In this document: in pieces, positions 1-10,488 of the stretch
Numbering within the stretch: the stretch's first letter is position 1
How the letters are laid out: every line of letters starts with the position of its first letter
NCBI RefSeq assembly: GCF_963678635.1
Contig: NC_087068.1
Coordinates: 1,304,001 to 1,368,000 of the forward strand
Source: Symsagittifera roscoffensis
Taxonomy: Eukaryota; Xenacoelomorpha; Acoela; Convolutidae
Length of the DNA stretch: 64,000 nucleotides
Reading direction: 5' to 3'
The notes under the pieces: model-generated
Told to the model about the DNA's origin: nothing
The model's input: only the letters and a program-made list of their open reading frames with translations
Databases searched by the model: none
Program-made: the position numbers and the translations under genes

Positions 1-143
1 AAGACTAAACCAGTGGTGCTGCTGCAACATGGTCTGCTGGATGCGAGCACCACCTGGGTCATTAACCAGGCCGACAACTCCCTCGGATTCATGCTGGCAG
101 ATGCCGGATTCGATGTGTGGATGTCCAACAGCAGGGGAAACAC
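1..143 (+). CDS. lipase exon (first visible, partial)
   Basis: Reads in frame from base 1 (starts [16 protein letters not shown]) and ends in SNSRGN plus two bases of a Thr codon before the donor GTGAGT at 144. It carries the HGLLD oxyanion-hole region and the SNSRGNT motif typical of acid lipases. The true 5' end of the exon is outside the window. Confidence 0.92.
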
Positions 144-3100
144 GTGAGTCAGCCCCGTCACCTGATCCGAGCAGACAAAATGCCTCCTTCACAGGGACGG
201 ATTTAGATTCGAGCCCCTGGCCACACAAAGGGTCTCCCTTTGGTGCTGTTTTAAGACCTCCATTTTTGAATGGATGACCCTGAAGTTTTTCTGGTGCCAT
301 TGAACTAATTTTGAGTGGGGGATTTTTTTTTAAATCCATCCCCCCTCTCTCGAGAAAATCCTAGATCCGCTATACAATACAATCCCCAAACTATGGTCCA
401 TACAATTGATAGGGCTAGAAAATTGTATGAAATCTCTGTGGTTCGCATTTTTTTCACTTCGCATTTTTTTTTGAGTTCAATAAGTGGAATTGTTTAAGGA
501 GCCTTTTCGCCGTCGACCCGGGCAGTCATTATTCTTGTAAAACTTAAAGACCCATCCTATTTGATAGTCAGTACAAACTACGCACATTACCGTTAAACTT
601 CAAAAAATTTTAAAATAAACAGGATCTTCCGCTTTTTCGAAATATTTTGGCAAGAAATTGCAATGTTTGCGCGAGTTACTAACAAAAAACCGATCGAGGC
701 TTCTATAAGTGATATAATAGGTAATATGAGGAAACATGTTTGTCTTCTTATAGATACAGCCACGCAAACGTGAACATGAATTCGAGGCGTCGCAAATTCT
801 GGGACTTCTCGTGGGACGAAATGGCCAAATACGACTTGCCAGCTGTGTTGGATTACGTGACAGAGGAAACAAATGTCTCCTCCATCTACTACGTGGGCCA
901 CTCCCAGGGCACTCTGATGGCATTCACTGGCTTCAGCCAGAACCACACTCTGGCCAACAAGGTCAAGCACATCTTCGCACTCGCTCCCATTAGTCACGCA
1001 GGGCACCTCAAAGGTAGGTATACTTAAGAGAAGTATCCACATTTCTTTTTTATTTGGAAAAAAATATGAAATCAAATTCTCACCACCCAATTAGTCTTCT
1101 CTTTGATACTATTTTCTGAGATAATTTTTCATTATCGGTTTATTTTATCATAATTTTGTTGTTAGAATTAGGGTTATATAAGCATTCATGGAGTGTTCGG
1201 ATAACCATATTACGTTTTTACCTGAAAAATCTTTAAAAAATCATTAAAGAAAAAGTAGCCTGTCATTCAAAGCCGCTTCCATGTTAATTCTACTATATTG
1301 CAGGTCCCGTGCGGCTGGTAGTGCCGTTCCACGGCATATTGTACGACTTCCTGAATCTAGCAGGCATAGACGAGGTCCTGCCTAGCAACATCATCACAGA
1401 GGACATAGGGAGGACATTGTGTGGCACTATCCCACTCGTGTGTGAACTGCTCACTTTCAGCTTCGCAGGGGTGGACTTCTTCGCATTCAACAAATCAAGA
1501 GCAGATGTCTTCTTCTCTCACTTCCCCGCCGGTGAGTCATCTGTCTTTCCACAGAGTTTATCGGTTTACTGCTTCGGATGAGAGATGTCGTACATGCCGA
1601 AAAAACCTTGTAGAAGACCACCGAGTTTTTGCAGTCAAAATCTTTCATTGGAAAACTCTGGGTCTCAGCAAAACCCTCACATTAGTTTCTTCTAAGCGAC
1701 AAAGCATGAAGGAAAAAGTTGAAAATTGATTTTTAAAAAAAAACATTTTTTGTGTGATCTCACCCTAACAAAATAATAGCTTGTCTATCAAAAACCAATT
1801 TAACCCTTGCTTGTTACTTGAGAACGAGGAAAAATTTCTCAAAAAAAGGAGTTGAACAACCAAAACGTTGGATATTTCCGCGTTCCTGAAAATTCAATAT
1901 AAACTTTGTTTCCTTTTTTTTAACATAAAATAAACTTTACATAAACCTGGCATTATTATTATTAAAATACCAGACTCATGAAGGCCGAGCAACAGCAACT
2001 ACGGATTGCAAGAATTTTATTGAAACGAGGAGTGAGCATAATCATGACATATATACGGGAAATCTTGATGATCGACTAATTTTGAAAAATATCAAGGAGT
2101 TGAGCGAGAGTAATAGGCCGACCGTCGTAGTCGCCACAGCCATTCAGCTCATAACGGACATTTTTGCCACTCAATTGGCCCTACCAACTAAGAAAAATTT
2201 AATTCGAACTGTACACTGCATTCCTAAGCAACAGAACAGGTTTTACCAGCCTCCCCAGCAATAAAAAAACTTCGAAAGACCCGAGCTAATTAAGAACTTT
2301 GTAAGATGTAACAGCGCACAAAATGATCACGGAAGAATTATTTTATTCGGCGACCCGGCAATGCTACGTGTGCTCGAAAAGTCAAAGTTTTGGTTGGCTG
2401 ACAGAACTTTCAAAGTTACTCCTTAAATGTTGTATCAACTTTGCTCAATACATTTTAGTCTTTCACGAATAGCCCTCGCTCGCATACATGGCTTCTTACC
2501 AAAAAAAAACAAAAAAACATACTACTGTTTGTTAGAAGCCCTAAAAAGCGTAGCCCCTGACAGTAGACCTGAAAAAAATTGCCAGATTTTGAGCATGCCG
2601 CTCTTCACACGTTTCGAAAAAAATTCCAAAGTCCAAGCTGTCTGGATGTTTTTTTTTTCATCTGGATTTAAAAAATGTTTGTTTGAGTACGAAAAACAAT
2701 TTGCGGTTGAAAGAAAAAACACAAAAAAATGTTTGGGGGCAATTTAAAAAAACATTTTGTTGTCGCCTTCAAAAAAATTGCTAGTCATACAATTTCCATA
2801 TATAGAAATTGTATGATTAGCATTTTTTTTTTGACAAGTTTTTTTTATTCAGTTCGATACACTGAGTTTTATGCCAAAACAAGAATTCTTCGAAAATTCG
2901 ATGACACCATTTTAACAAAATGTATGAAATTTGTATGATTAGTCTTTTTTCATCGACTTAGTTTATGGAATTGTATGACTGGCATTTTTGGTCTATGGAG
3001 GTCAACAGCTACTCAGAACGGTTTTGATGCACTTAGAATTCTCATTCAATACATACCGTTTGAGTTCTCATTGAATTTGCAATTATATTTTTTGCTTAGA

Positions 3101-6100
3101 TTAATTTATTATTGCGCAGGTTGTAATATTATCATTCCCCTCCCCTAGAGTACCTTCCCGCGTCCAGTTATTATCAATTATATGAAGATTAGACATCGGA
3201 CTTTTTAAACTTGAAAAAAAGCTAAACAAAATTGCCTAAAAATTTATTATCTCTTTTTTAGGCAATTTTGTTTAGCTTTTTTTCAAGTTTAAAAAGTCCG
3301 ATTTCTAATCTTCATAAAATTGATAATAACTGGACGCGGGAAAGTATTCTAGGGGAGGGGCACGATAATATTACGTCCTGCGCAATAATAAATTAATTTA
3401 AGCAAATTGAATGAGAACTCAAACGGTATGTATTGAATGAGAATTCTAAGTGCATCAAAACCGTTCTGAGTAGCTGTTACATAATTGTTCATCTGGGTGA
3501 CAGGAACCTCTCTGCGGGACATCAACCACTGGGCCCAGCTGATCCAGAGTGGAGACACCCAGATGTACGACTTCGGCTGGCACGACAACCAGAAACACTA
3601 CGGACAACACGAGGCTCCCATCTACAACATCACAGGTACACCAGCACAACAGTGCAACACACACTTTCACTTTGTAGATTATGTTCATGCATTTGTTTTT
3701 CTCGCAAGTAAAAGTAAAGAAACTGAATCTTTTTTTTTGCATTTCTTTCTTTTGACACTTTTTTGCCTGTTCTCTTTTAGCAGTTATTAAAGACAAGGAG
3801 CCGAGCTTTTCTGCCATTTCAGTAGGAAAGAATCTAAGCAAAAGCATCAGTTTAAAAGGATATCTGCCCTAAAATATCACGAATTAACGTTCACTCAGGT
3901 AGTTTCAGAAAAACATTAAAACATGTTTTTCTTTCTCGGCAATTTAGTTTTCAGTTGGGCGCTTTCTGACTCAGGCTTGTTCATTGCGGATATAACTGCG
4001 CCATGTAGTAGGGAGGCCGTTAGCTTGTTGGTGTTACTCTCGTAGGTCTGGACATCCCGGTGTCTCTCTTCTCCGGCGGGCGAGACTGGCTGGCAGATCC
4101 GAGAGACGTGGACAAACTGCGACAGGACATTAACCACACGATAGTCTACGACAACACCCTCGACAGGTCAGATTACAATGACATGTCACAACATACTCTG
4201 TTTGTTTTCTAGAACAACAAGGGAGAAATAATATAAGTGAAGCATTCTCACACTTCGCTTAGATACTTTTTTAATATGCCTCGTCTTTAAACCGTTACAC
4301 TTCTAAACCAGGAAGCCAGGAAAACCTTTTAACGATAGTATCTAGAATCACTCCTACAAAGATTAAACTCATCAACATGTGAATTATCCCATCCATTTAA
4401 TTAATACTAGCATTGATATCGTACAAAATGGGGTTCAACACTCGATTCTAGTGTTAAAAATCTCGGAAACTGGCTGCGGTGTTTTGAAAAACAAGTGTAC
4501 TACGGTTTTAAACAAACCAACCGAAGTAAACACCAACCAAAAGTTCGCAGAGTACATGACGCAGCCGATAAACTACGTCATATGAATAAAAATTGCATGA
4601 TTTTTATATCTAATACATAATTGTTACATAACTTTTATGAAACAGTTACGTATTTTCGGTTGGCTCTATACCACATAAATAAATGTTCTGCTAACTTTAT
4701 TTAGATACGCTGAATATAACGCTAGCTAGGAATACAGGGTCTTTTCTACTTTCTGATTTATAATAAAATTTGAATTTGCTGAGAAAAATTTTATCAAATA
4801 GAAAGTTTTGGGTTTTGAAAACCAATTTGAAGCTTTTTATATCGCCAATTTGAAAAAAGCGGAGAAACTTTGTATTGGGTGTTTTTTAAATTTTTTAAAG
4901 TATTCACCCAAACTCAGGTACCACATACAATCATCGGAATAGGTCAGTTTTCATATCATATTAAAACTCTTTTATTCGTGATTTGAATGATTCTAAAAAA
5001 ATTCAAAAAATTGAGAAAAACCTGTGTGAAATTTTTGATTTTTGGACATATTTCGAGAGAATATGGTCAGCGTGCCTGCTTACGATAGCTTATTTAGGTT
5101 TTATTTCAGCCGTGAAAACTTCGTTTTACTCTAGCGAAATTAATTTTTGGAGTTTTTAGCGCCATTTTAGGAATCAAAATTTTCAAAAAATCGAAAAAAA
5201 GTTCTGCAAAAAATTGGAAAAAATTTGCGAAACTTTCTTACGTTTTCTAAACGTTTTTTCAGTCGTTTTCTAGAAATATTGTTTTCCAATAGGCCTGTTT
5301 GACTATGACTTTCAAATATGCTTAAATTCTTTTTTCTACACAGAAAGAAGGACACTAAATTGAAAAAGTATAAATTTTTTTAAAAACTATGTTTGTATTA
5401 GTCTGTGCTATTTACACAGTAACCGGCTATGCAGTTAAGACTAAATTTTCCAGCTCTCGAAAAAAGACGTATGGTATTGATCCAAAAATTTTTGGATTGG
5501 TAAACGATTATGGTTGCTTTACACTAAAATACGAATAACATTGACGCTCAAATGATACTTGATAATTTCAATGCGCGAATAAATCATGTGTAGCAAGTTA
5601 TCCGCACTCAAAATTTTTCTTAGTTTTACATAATTGAATTGAGGCTATAACTTTAATTGTTATAGAATTACCAGACCTTTTACCAGACTCGATAAACAAT
5701 TATGATTGACAGATGTATTGACGTCTTTTAGTCTGGTTAAAGACAATGTATTCAGGGTTTCTCAGTGAAGTTTTGCTTGTTCTAACCGCTTCCTTTTCGA
5801 TTGTGCAACTGATTTAAGTTTATCTTAATTGAATTATTGAATTGTGGTCTGGTAAAAGACCTAGATCCTTCTGGAATATTCCATTCACTGCTGTTAAGCT
5901 GTGAAAAAAGGGGGGTTACATAAAAGAGCTTTGTCTGTGGCCAACAAGCTACTTTCTGCTATTTTTAAGTAGCAGCCAATATGTTTACTATTAATAACTC
6001 TTCAATTAACTTATGTTGTGAATAGCTCCCATCTTTTTTTAAAGTAAGTACAAAAAGTGTTCTGTTTCAATTTGAACTCATACAACCCCATCTATGTGCA

Positions 6101-6263
6101 CATATCTGATTGCAGGTTCGACCACATGGACTTCGTGTGGGGCACTACGGCCAAGGACAGAGTGTACAAGGAGATCATTCTGCAGATCAGGGAGTCTGAA
6201 AGGGAGCAGAGAGACCGGCACAGGGGGAGGAACAAGCGACACCCGAAGAACCACGAATCCTAA
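1..6263 (+). CDS. acid/gastric-type lipase gene, six 3' exons, 5' truncated by window
   Basis: Spliced CDS join(1-143, 754-1013, 1304-1531, 3504-3635, 4046-4166, 6116-6263), 1,032 nt giving 343 residues plus stop. All introns are GT-AG and all exon phases match. The product is an alpha/beta-hydrolase of the lysosomal acid / gastric triacylglycerol lipase family, which hydrolyses neutral lipid esters in the lysosome or gut lumen. Visible in the fragment: the oxyanion-region HGLLD (about residues 10-14), nucleophile elbow GHSQG with Ser98, catalytic Asp268 in GGRDWLAD, and catalytic His298 in DHMDFVWG. The triad is complete and spaced as in mammalian acid lipases. Four N-glycosylation sequons (NVS, NHT, NIT, NHT) fit a secretory route. 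About 75 N-terminal residues, including any signal peptide, lie before the window. The C-terminus carries an unusual highly charged tail rich in Arg, Lys and Glu. Exons are clearly GC-richer than the introns. Substrate and organ cannot be told from sequence. Confidence 0.93.
144..753 (+). other. lipase intron 1 (visible) with degenerate MITE-like segment
   Basis: No gene. At about 186-345 a segment beginning near GATTCGAGCCCC, with a stretch resembling 'ggtctccctttg ... tgaccctgaa', looks like a degenerate copy of the dispersed family seen at 9.74, 31.34, 32.76 and 34.02 kb. The short ORFs crossing it are not conserved. Confidence 0.3.
754..1013 (+). CDS. lipase exon with nucleophile elbow
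   Basis: The acceptor TAG at 751-753 completes the Thr codon begun in the previous exon. It encodes [17 protein letters not shown], then YYVGHSQGT with the catalytic Ser codon at 902-904, ending HAGHLK plus one base. The donor is GTAGGTA at 1014. Both the [10 protein letters not shown] block and the GHSQGT block are hallmarks of the family. Confidence 0.94.
1304..1531 (+). CDS. lipase exon (lid/cap region)
   Basis: The acceptor is TTGCAG ending at 1303 and the donor is GTGAGT at 1532. It encodes the cap region with several Cys and Phe residues, ending [15 protein letters not shown], equivalent to the conserved SR-D-VY--H-PAG block before the next exon. Phases 1 and 1 keep the frame. Confidence 0.92.
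1974..2747 (+). pseudogene. FLYWCH/MULE-type transposase remnant inside lipase intron
   Basis: Frames read [28 protein letters not shown] and [11 protein letters not shown], as at the end of a FLYWCH zinc finger plus linker. After a stop and frame change come [39 protein letters not shown] and [20 protein letters not shown]. This is the MULE transposase-domain signature; the usual WF-DGTFK motif has become WLADRTFK. At least two in-frame stops and frame changes show it is dead. It lies in sense orientation within the 1,972-bp lipase intron. The family assignment rests on remembered consensus; terminal inverted repeats were not found. Confidence 0.72.
2780..2821. repeat. 17-bp-arm imperfect palindrome
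   Basis: GCTAGTCATACAATTTC at 2780-2796 is answered by its near-complement at 2805-2821 across an 8-nt spacer. The half-motif ATTGTATGA recurs at about 2930 and 2970, suggesting a degraded repeat cluster between the MULE remnant and the foldback element. Confidence 0.6.
3004..3478. mobile_element. foldback/MITE element with ~235-bp inverted arms in lipase intron
   Basis: The left arm begins AACAGCTACTCAGAACGG and the right arm ends with its exact complement. The arms run about 3004-3242 and 3254-3478 around a loop of about 11 nt. They are near-identical apart from small indels, for example an extra stretch around 3085 in the left arm. There is no coding capacity. No target-site duplication is obvious. 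It sits in the intron before the exon starting at 3504. Confidence 0.85.
3504..3635 (+). CDS. lipase exon (TS..HW block)
   Basis: The acceptor is CAG at 3501-3503, only 25 bp after the end of the foldback element. It encodes [17 protein letters not shown] and the [12 protein letters not shown] block, ending with the sequon NIT. The donor GTACAC is weak but GT-compliant, and the phase matches the following exon. Confidence 0.92.
4046..4166 (+). CDS. lipase exon with catalytic Asp
   Basis: The acceptor CGTAG ends at 4045. It encodes [21 protein letters not shown]; the catalytic Asp codon is 4084-4086. It ends in the sequon NHT and two bases of an Arg codon before donor GTCAGA. Confidence 0.92.
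4167..6115 (+). other. lipase intron 5 (visible), no gene
   Basis: A 1,949-bp AT-rich intron with no recognisable coding. A short inverted repeat, with arms built on ACCAGACCTTTTACCAGAC and its near-complement, lies at about 5672-5690 and 5847-5863. Confidence 0.6.
6116..6263 (+). CDS. lipase terminal exon with catalytic His
   Basis: The acceptor TGCAG ends at 6115. It encodes [19 protein letters not shown] with the catalytic His codon at 6123-6125, then a long charged tail ([17 protein letters not shown]) and the stop TAA at 6261-6263. Family members usually stop soon after the equivalent of IILQIR, so the last roughly 20 residues are an extension. Confidence 0.93.
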
Positions 6264-7130
6264 CCGATCCCAAGTGACGACAAAGAGCTATAGTTTAGAG
6301 ATGAGAGATGGCAAAGTGAATTGTTTCAAAATAGGCCAACAATACTCATTTATCACTTCTAATATTCAATCAAGCTCAGACGTGAATCTAAATTTTAAAC
6401 CATCTCCAGAAATAACCTTCAACTAGGGTATTGGTAACATGTATGCGATTAAACATTTGCCGCAAATAAAGGAAACTTAAAATTGAAAAAATTATGTAAA
6501 ATTAAAATCAACTCACAGCATTTTTGAGTAGAAAAATCATCGGTTAATGGATGTTCGTGTTGTTTTGACATTCAACTTCTCGTACGGTTTTTATGTCTGC
6601 AAGAAAGAGTTGGAAATCTCATCAAGTTCTTATATCAACCAAAAAAGAATTCGAAATCGTATAAAAATAATACAGGAATCTTTAAAACTGCTTTCACATT
6701 TTTTATTCCATTTTTTTGGAGAAAAGCTTCGAAAGTCATCAAACTAATTTAAAAAAAAACTGATTATTTTTTTTGGAAATTAGGAACCAAAATTCTACCC
6801 CGAAAAAAGTCCTTTGGGCTTTTTTGAGTTAATCAAGAATAACGCTAAAACTACGAAACTAATTGATGGCAAAATTATATAAAAAAAAACCTCTGACACA
6901 GTTCAACAAAGCTCTTAGAAAATAAAATTTCAAAAAACTGTATAATATCAAACGTTTTTTTGAAGCAAAATTGTTACATCAGAATTTATTTTTCAATTAA
7001 CCTCAATCTCTAAGTTAAGTTGCCCTAATTTCTCCCAGATGTACACAATTGATTAGATTGTCGTGTGAACAGAAAAAAGAGCAGCTGAAAGTATTAAATA
7101 CGACTAAACATTAGGAATTATTGTTCCGAC
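6264..7130 (+). other. lipase 3' UTR and flank
   Basis: AT-rich sequence after the lipase stop with many A/T runs. Apart from the AATAAA at 6465 I see nothing recognisable. The ORF at 6547-6747 lacks family features. Confidence 0.5.
6465..6470 (+). promoter_or_regulatory. candidate polyadenylation signal of lipase gene
   Basis: A canonical AATAAA lies about 200 bp after the lipase stop codon, a normal 3' UTR length. The surrounding DNA is AT-rich, so chance occurrence is possible. Confidence 0.45.
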
Positions 7131-7643
7131 TTTCGATACGAAAGTAACGGAATATTTGTGCTCGGGGTGGGTTTTTTTTCTTCAGACAAATTTCGACTTT
7201 TTAACTAGCCATTTTTGACGGAATTTTTTTATATCATTCAAAAGGTATTGTTGTCCTGAGCTTAAATTTGAAAAGATATTTCCCCTGTGATCATTTTTTG
7301 TAAAGTTATGAGGGTTTAAAGATTGCCATTTTGGCCATTTTGACCAATTTGGGACAATTAACGCGCAATATAATTCGCGCTATTAACGCGTAAGCGGATA
7401 TTTAATCCGTCTTATAAATCATTCCAAATTGGTTGAACGAAGCTTAATTGCCATAATTGATTTGTTACAAGGAACGAAATCTATCTTTTTGTACTTTATA
7501 TGGCGTGTGGGGGGATGATTTTCATAAAAAAATTTCAAATTAAAAAAAAAATTCATTTTATTTTATTTCATTTATTTTTTTTATGTATTACTGCTGCTCA
7601 ATAAACCTTAAAAGGCAGTCGGAACATTCAGGGCTTCGCCCTG
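7131..7643 (+). mobile_element. element A copy 1 (TGTTCCGACT-ended, non-coding)
   Basis: It starts TGTTCCGACT (7132-7141) and has the inverted match AGTCGGAACA at 7617-7626. Next to the left end is a nested hairpin: TTCCG, then CTTTCG-ATA-CGAAAG, then CGGAA. Next to the right end is the hairpin CAGGGC-TTC-GCCCTG at 7629-7643. The interior aligns with copies at 19,249 and 27,681. There is no ORF, so it looks like a non-autonomous DNA element or MITE. Its 3' terminal segment is shared with the 73-bp satellite of the right half of the window. Confidence 0.72.
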
Positions 7644-8243
7644 ATACGAGCAGTCTTGCCTATCTTTTCATAAACATTTTCATTGAGAGAAAGAACCAAT
7701 TTACAAGTTGTTCAGCTCCTAACGGAGAACCGCTTACTATTTCACGCATACTCTTGGATTTTTTTCTGATTTGAGTCAGGTTGTTTCAACCTCAAACAAG
7801 GAGCAGGAATCATTAACTACTGATTTTGGCTAAAGCGGGAAGTCGTGGCTAATGACCATCGCCCTTGAATGTTTGTGTACTCAACTTTCATATCAAGTTC
7901 ATCCATGCACATTTTTATTTCATTTCTTAACTTGCAGTCATGGAAATTATTTAACCATTGAACAAACTTGTACTGCGCATAACTTAACACTGAACACACA
8001 TTACCCGAACACAGTCGGTTGTTGAACAGGGATGAATCAGATATTAACTAATTTTGTAGCAATAAAACTGAATCGCAGCAAAATTTGTTTACACGCGCTC
8101 TTCACAATCAATATTGAAGAATTTCTTTCACGTCCTGCCGCAGTTAGTTTCAAGTGACGAAGGAAATGATCAATTCAACGCTAAAATAAACCGCTTTTTA
8201 ACGTCAAAGGGGGTTTTCTTCAATTTTATGGTGGGTATTCACA
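7644..8243. other. no recognised feature
   Basis: AT-rich filler between elements A1 and B1. A 60-codon minus-strand ORF at 7817-7999 has no family features I recognise. The 14-mer TACGAGCAGTCTTG just after A1 recurs at about 18,112 and 19,087. Confidence 0.4.
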
Positions 8244-8994
8244 AGTACCAAAATGATAAATCAGTCCCATTTGTACCAAAATAAAAAATCACTCGCGTTA
8301 GTACCAAAAATATTCAATTGGCCTAAGACTATTAATCCGACTACTTTAAGCTCTTGGTTTAAGGCCGCGATAACCGGCTCTAATTTTCGTATAGAGTCCT
8401 ACCCTCTGGGTGGCGTGTCACGGAGCCGAATACCCGGATAGCCGAAAAATAAATTCGTTCCCTGCTTTGGTTGTTGAAGAGTCAAATCCCTGTAGTAGTC
8501 GGACTTTTGCTGTGAAAATAAATTTCCTCTGCTTTGGCTGTTGAAGAGTCAAATCCCTGTAGTAGTCGGACTTTTGCTGTTAATTAATTCAATGAGAGTA
8601 AAAGTATTAGCCAATCAAATCTCTTAAAAACGTTCGGAATTTTGTTAGTTATAACAGGCTGCAAAATTTTTTGTCCAATCAAAATGCGCCTCAATTTGGT
8701 GAACAGTTTTGTGATTTAATTTAAATAAAACCGGAGGTATTTAGTTTTTTCGGCTATCCGGGAGTGCGGCTCCGTGGGTACGCACCACCCTATGTTGGCA
8801 AGCTCGCAACACATTGGCGCGACTGCGGCGGTCACTATTCTGCTGTTAAGTTTTCTTCTGTTTGAACAGTAGAAAATTAATGTAATAATTCGTTGGCTCA
8901 CAATTCGACCAATCAGAAATCGAGTTGAATAATTTTGGTACAAATGGGACAGATTTTTCATTTTGGTACAAATGACCGTTGGTACAAATGGGAC
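8244..8994. mobile_element. element B copy 1 (GTCCCATTTGTACC-ended)
   Basis: Both ends carry two or three spaced copies of a terminal word: TCCCATTTGTACC at the left and GGTACAAATGGGAC at the right (8981-8994), in inverted orientation. The two subterminal parts match, in reverse orientation, the copy at about 29,912-30,215: one part has the GCGCGACTGCGGCGGTCAC block, the other the CTCTTGGTTTAAGG block. No coding region. Non-autonomous DNA element. Confidence 0.68.
8462..8580 (+). repeat. 67-bp tandem duplication inside element B1
   Basis: A segment starting CTGCTTTGG at 8462 is repeated from 8529 with one or two mismatches, ending ACTTTTGCTGT each time. Confidence 0.8.
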
Positions 8995-9044
8995 GTCACC
9001 AATTTTATATTGATCCTGATCTTTTCATTACTTCGAATGGTAAC

Positions 9045-9475
9045 TTCCCAAATGGCATAATTCCCAAATGGCATAAAGATGGAAACTTTTCCCAAATGGC
9101 ATAAATTTCAAGTTTTCATTGTAGTTTAAACATTTTGTATAAAATTCTAATTCTAACATTTTGTCAGGAACGAAAGCATGTGAACAAGATTTGGAATTAA
9201 TTGCTTCCAAACAAATTTACGCAACAAATTGTCAAAAAAGTCGACCACAAGAAGCTTATTAATAACCGCAAGCTTATGCTTCTTGCTTTTGATGAAAAAA
9301 ACTCTACAACTTTTGGAAGATAAAATGTCAATCAACATATGGATTGACAATTTGACTTTTTCCACATTTTTCACGAAAAAATTGATCTCGATTTTTTCAA
9401 TGCAACAGTTGCATTCAATTTATGCCATTTGGGAAATTTTTTAATTTTATGCCTTTTGGGAATTATGCCATTTGA
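9045..9475. mobile_element. element C (CCCAAATGGCATAA-ended)
   Basis: The left end has three spaced copies of TTCCCAAATGGCATAA (9045, 9061 and about 9089). The right end has TTTATGCCATTTGGGAAA, then a degenerate copy and ATGCCATTTGAGA, inverted to the left end. The interior is non-coding. Its design, with multimerised terminal words in inverted orientation, is the same as that of neighbouring element B. Confidence 0.65.
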
Positions 9476-9486
9476 GACGTAATCCT

Positions 9487-10330
9487 TCGAATATTCTAGC
9501 CGTAGTTTTTACTTCATCTGGTATTCAAAACACAAAATATTTTTTAAGATTTTCATGATTTTATCGGTGTGTTTTAAACCATTTAATAAAATAGTTTCGA
9601 TTAGCAATCTCAATAGTTTCTTCAGATAAAGTTTGACATAACTCCATTTATCCTCCACATACGATGAATCCGAAGACAACCACCATCAAAAAAGCTCATA
9701 AAAAATCTAAAAAAGGTTAGTTTGTAATGATTTGTTCCGCAACTTTCATCCCCCCACCTCAGATAATCGAACCTCTGTCGACCCCAAAGGTCCCCCTTCG
9801 TACCTTTTTGAGATATCCATTTTGGACTGGCCTACCCTGAAAAATTTCTAAGGACGCCTTTTGCGCCAAATTGTACCATTTCTATGGGATGCATGAGCCA
9901 AAAAAAACGGCATTTTTTGGTCGAAATTTTCTCAAAAAGCGCCCAAAAACGCCTTTTTTGACTCGTTTCTTCAAAAATGTGCCTGTCAGCATTGACTGTT
10001 TGTTAAAATAAGGGCATTTAGAGTGATAGAGGAGAGCGCAGAAAATCAATTTGTTCTTCAATCAAAACAAAACGTCGGCAACATTACGAGGCCAAACTGT
10101 GCATTCTCTGCATTGTAAGCGGAATCCGCAACAAGCCAAAATCTGTTTTGTCGCGGAATCCGCAACTTTGCTACTTTTCTTTGATTTTCTATGCTGTTTT
10201 GGATTCCACAAACAATTACCTACTAAATCATTGTACCGCTAAAAATCGCTCCAAAAATAGGCGAATTTGCGGAATCCGCAACTGTATTTGCTGAATCCAG
10301 AACAGTTTGTGGAGTCCAAAAACTAATGAT
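9487..10330 (+). repeat. D repeat copy 1
   Basis: Reads the same, without any mismatch I could find, as 10489-11332 (offset 1,002 bp). It includes a dispersed-family segment at about 9740-9990 (GTCGACCCCAAAGGTCCC ... TTGAGATATCCATTTTGG ... GCCTTTTGCGCC) and several GGAATCCGCAA words. The short ORF at 10051-10242 is duplicated with it and has no recognisable family. Confidence 0.9.
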
Positions 10331-10474
10331 CGGGCAAAAAAATCCCAAAATAGGTCTCTGAGGAACGAAAAAAAATTTACATCACCTCGGAATTTTGCCG
10401 TGCGATCAAGTTGTAACTTTGCTTGAGGGCTGGGGACATGTTCACCTACTAGCGCAAAAACCATTTTTTCTATT
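10331..10474 (+). repeat. E segment copy 1 (deleted junction of D duplication)
   Basis: CGGGCAAAAAAATCCCAAAA through CCATTTTTTCTATT matches 11677-11820. In this first unit it follows D directly. In the second unit about 345 bp lie between D and E. Confidence 0.88.
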
Positions 10475-10488
10475 CTAATATTTTCTAT

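Noticed and set aside
593-1090. 165-codon minus-strand ORF opposite the lipase exon
   Set aside because: It is the complement of the well-supported exon 754-1013 and has no family features of its own.
7629-7660. Hammerhead-ribozyme core near CTGATACGAG
   Set aside because: The conserved CUGANGA core and matching GAAA segment are not present.
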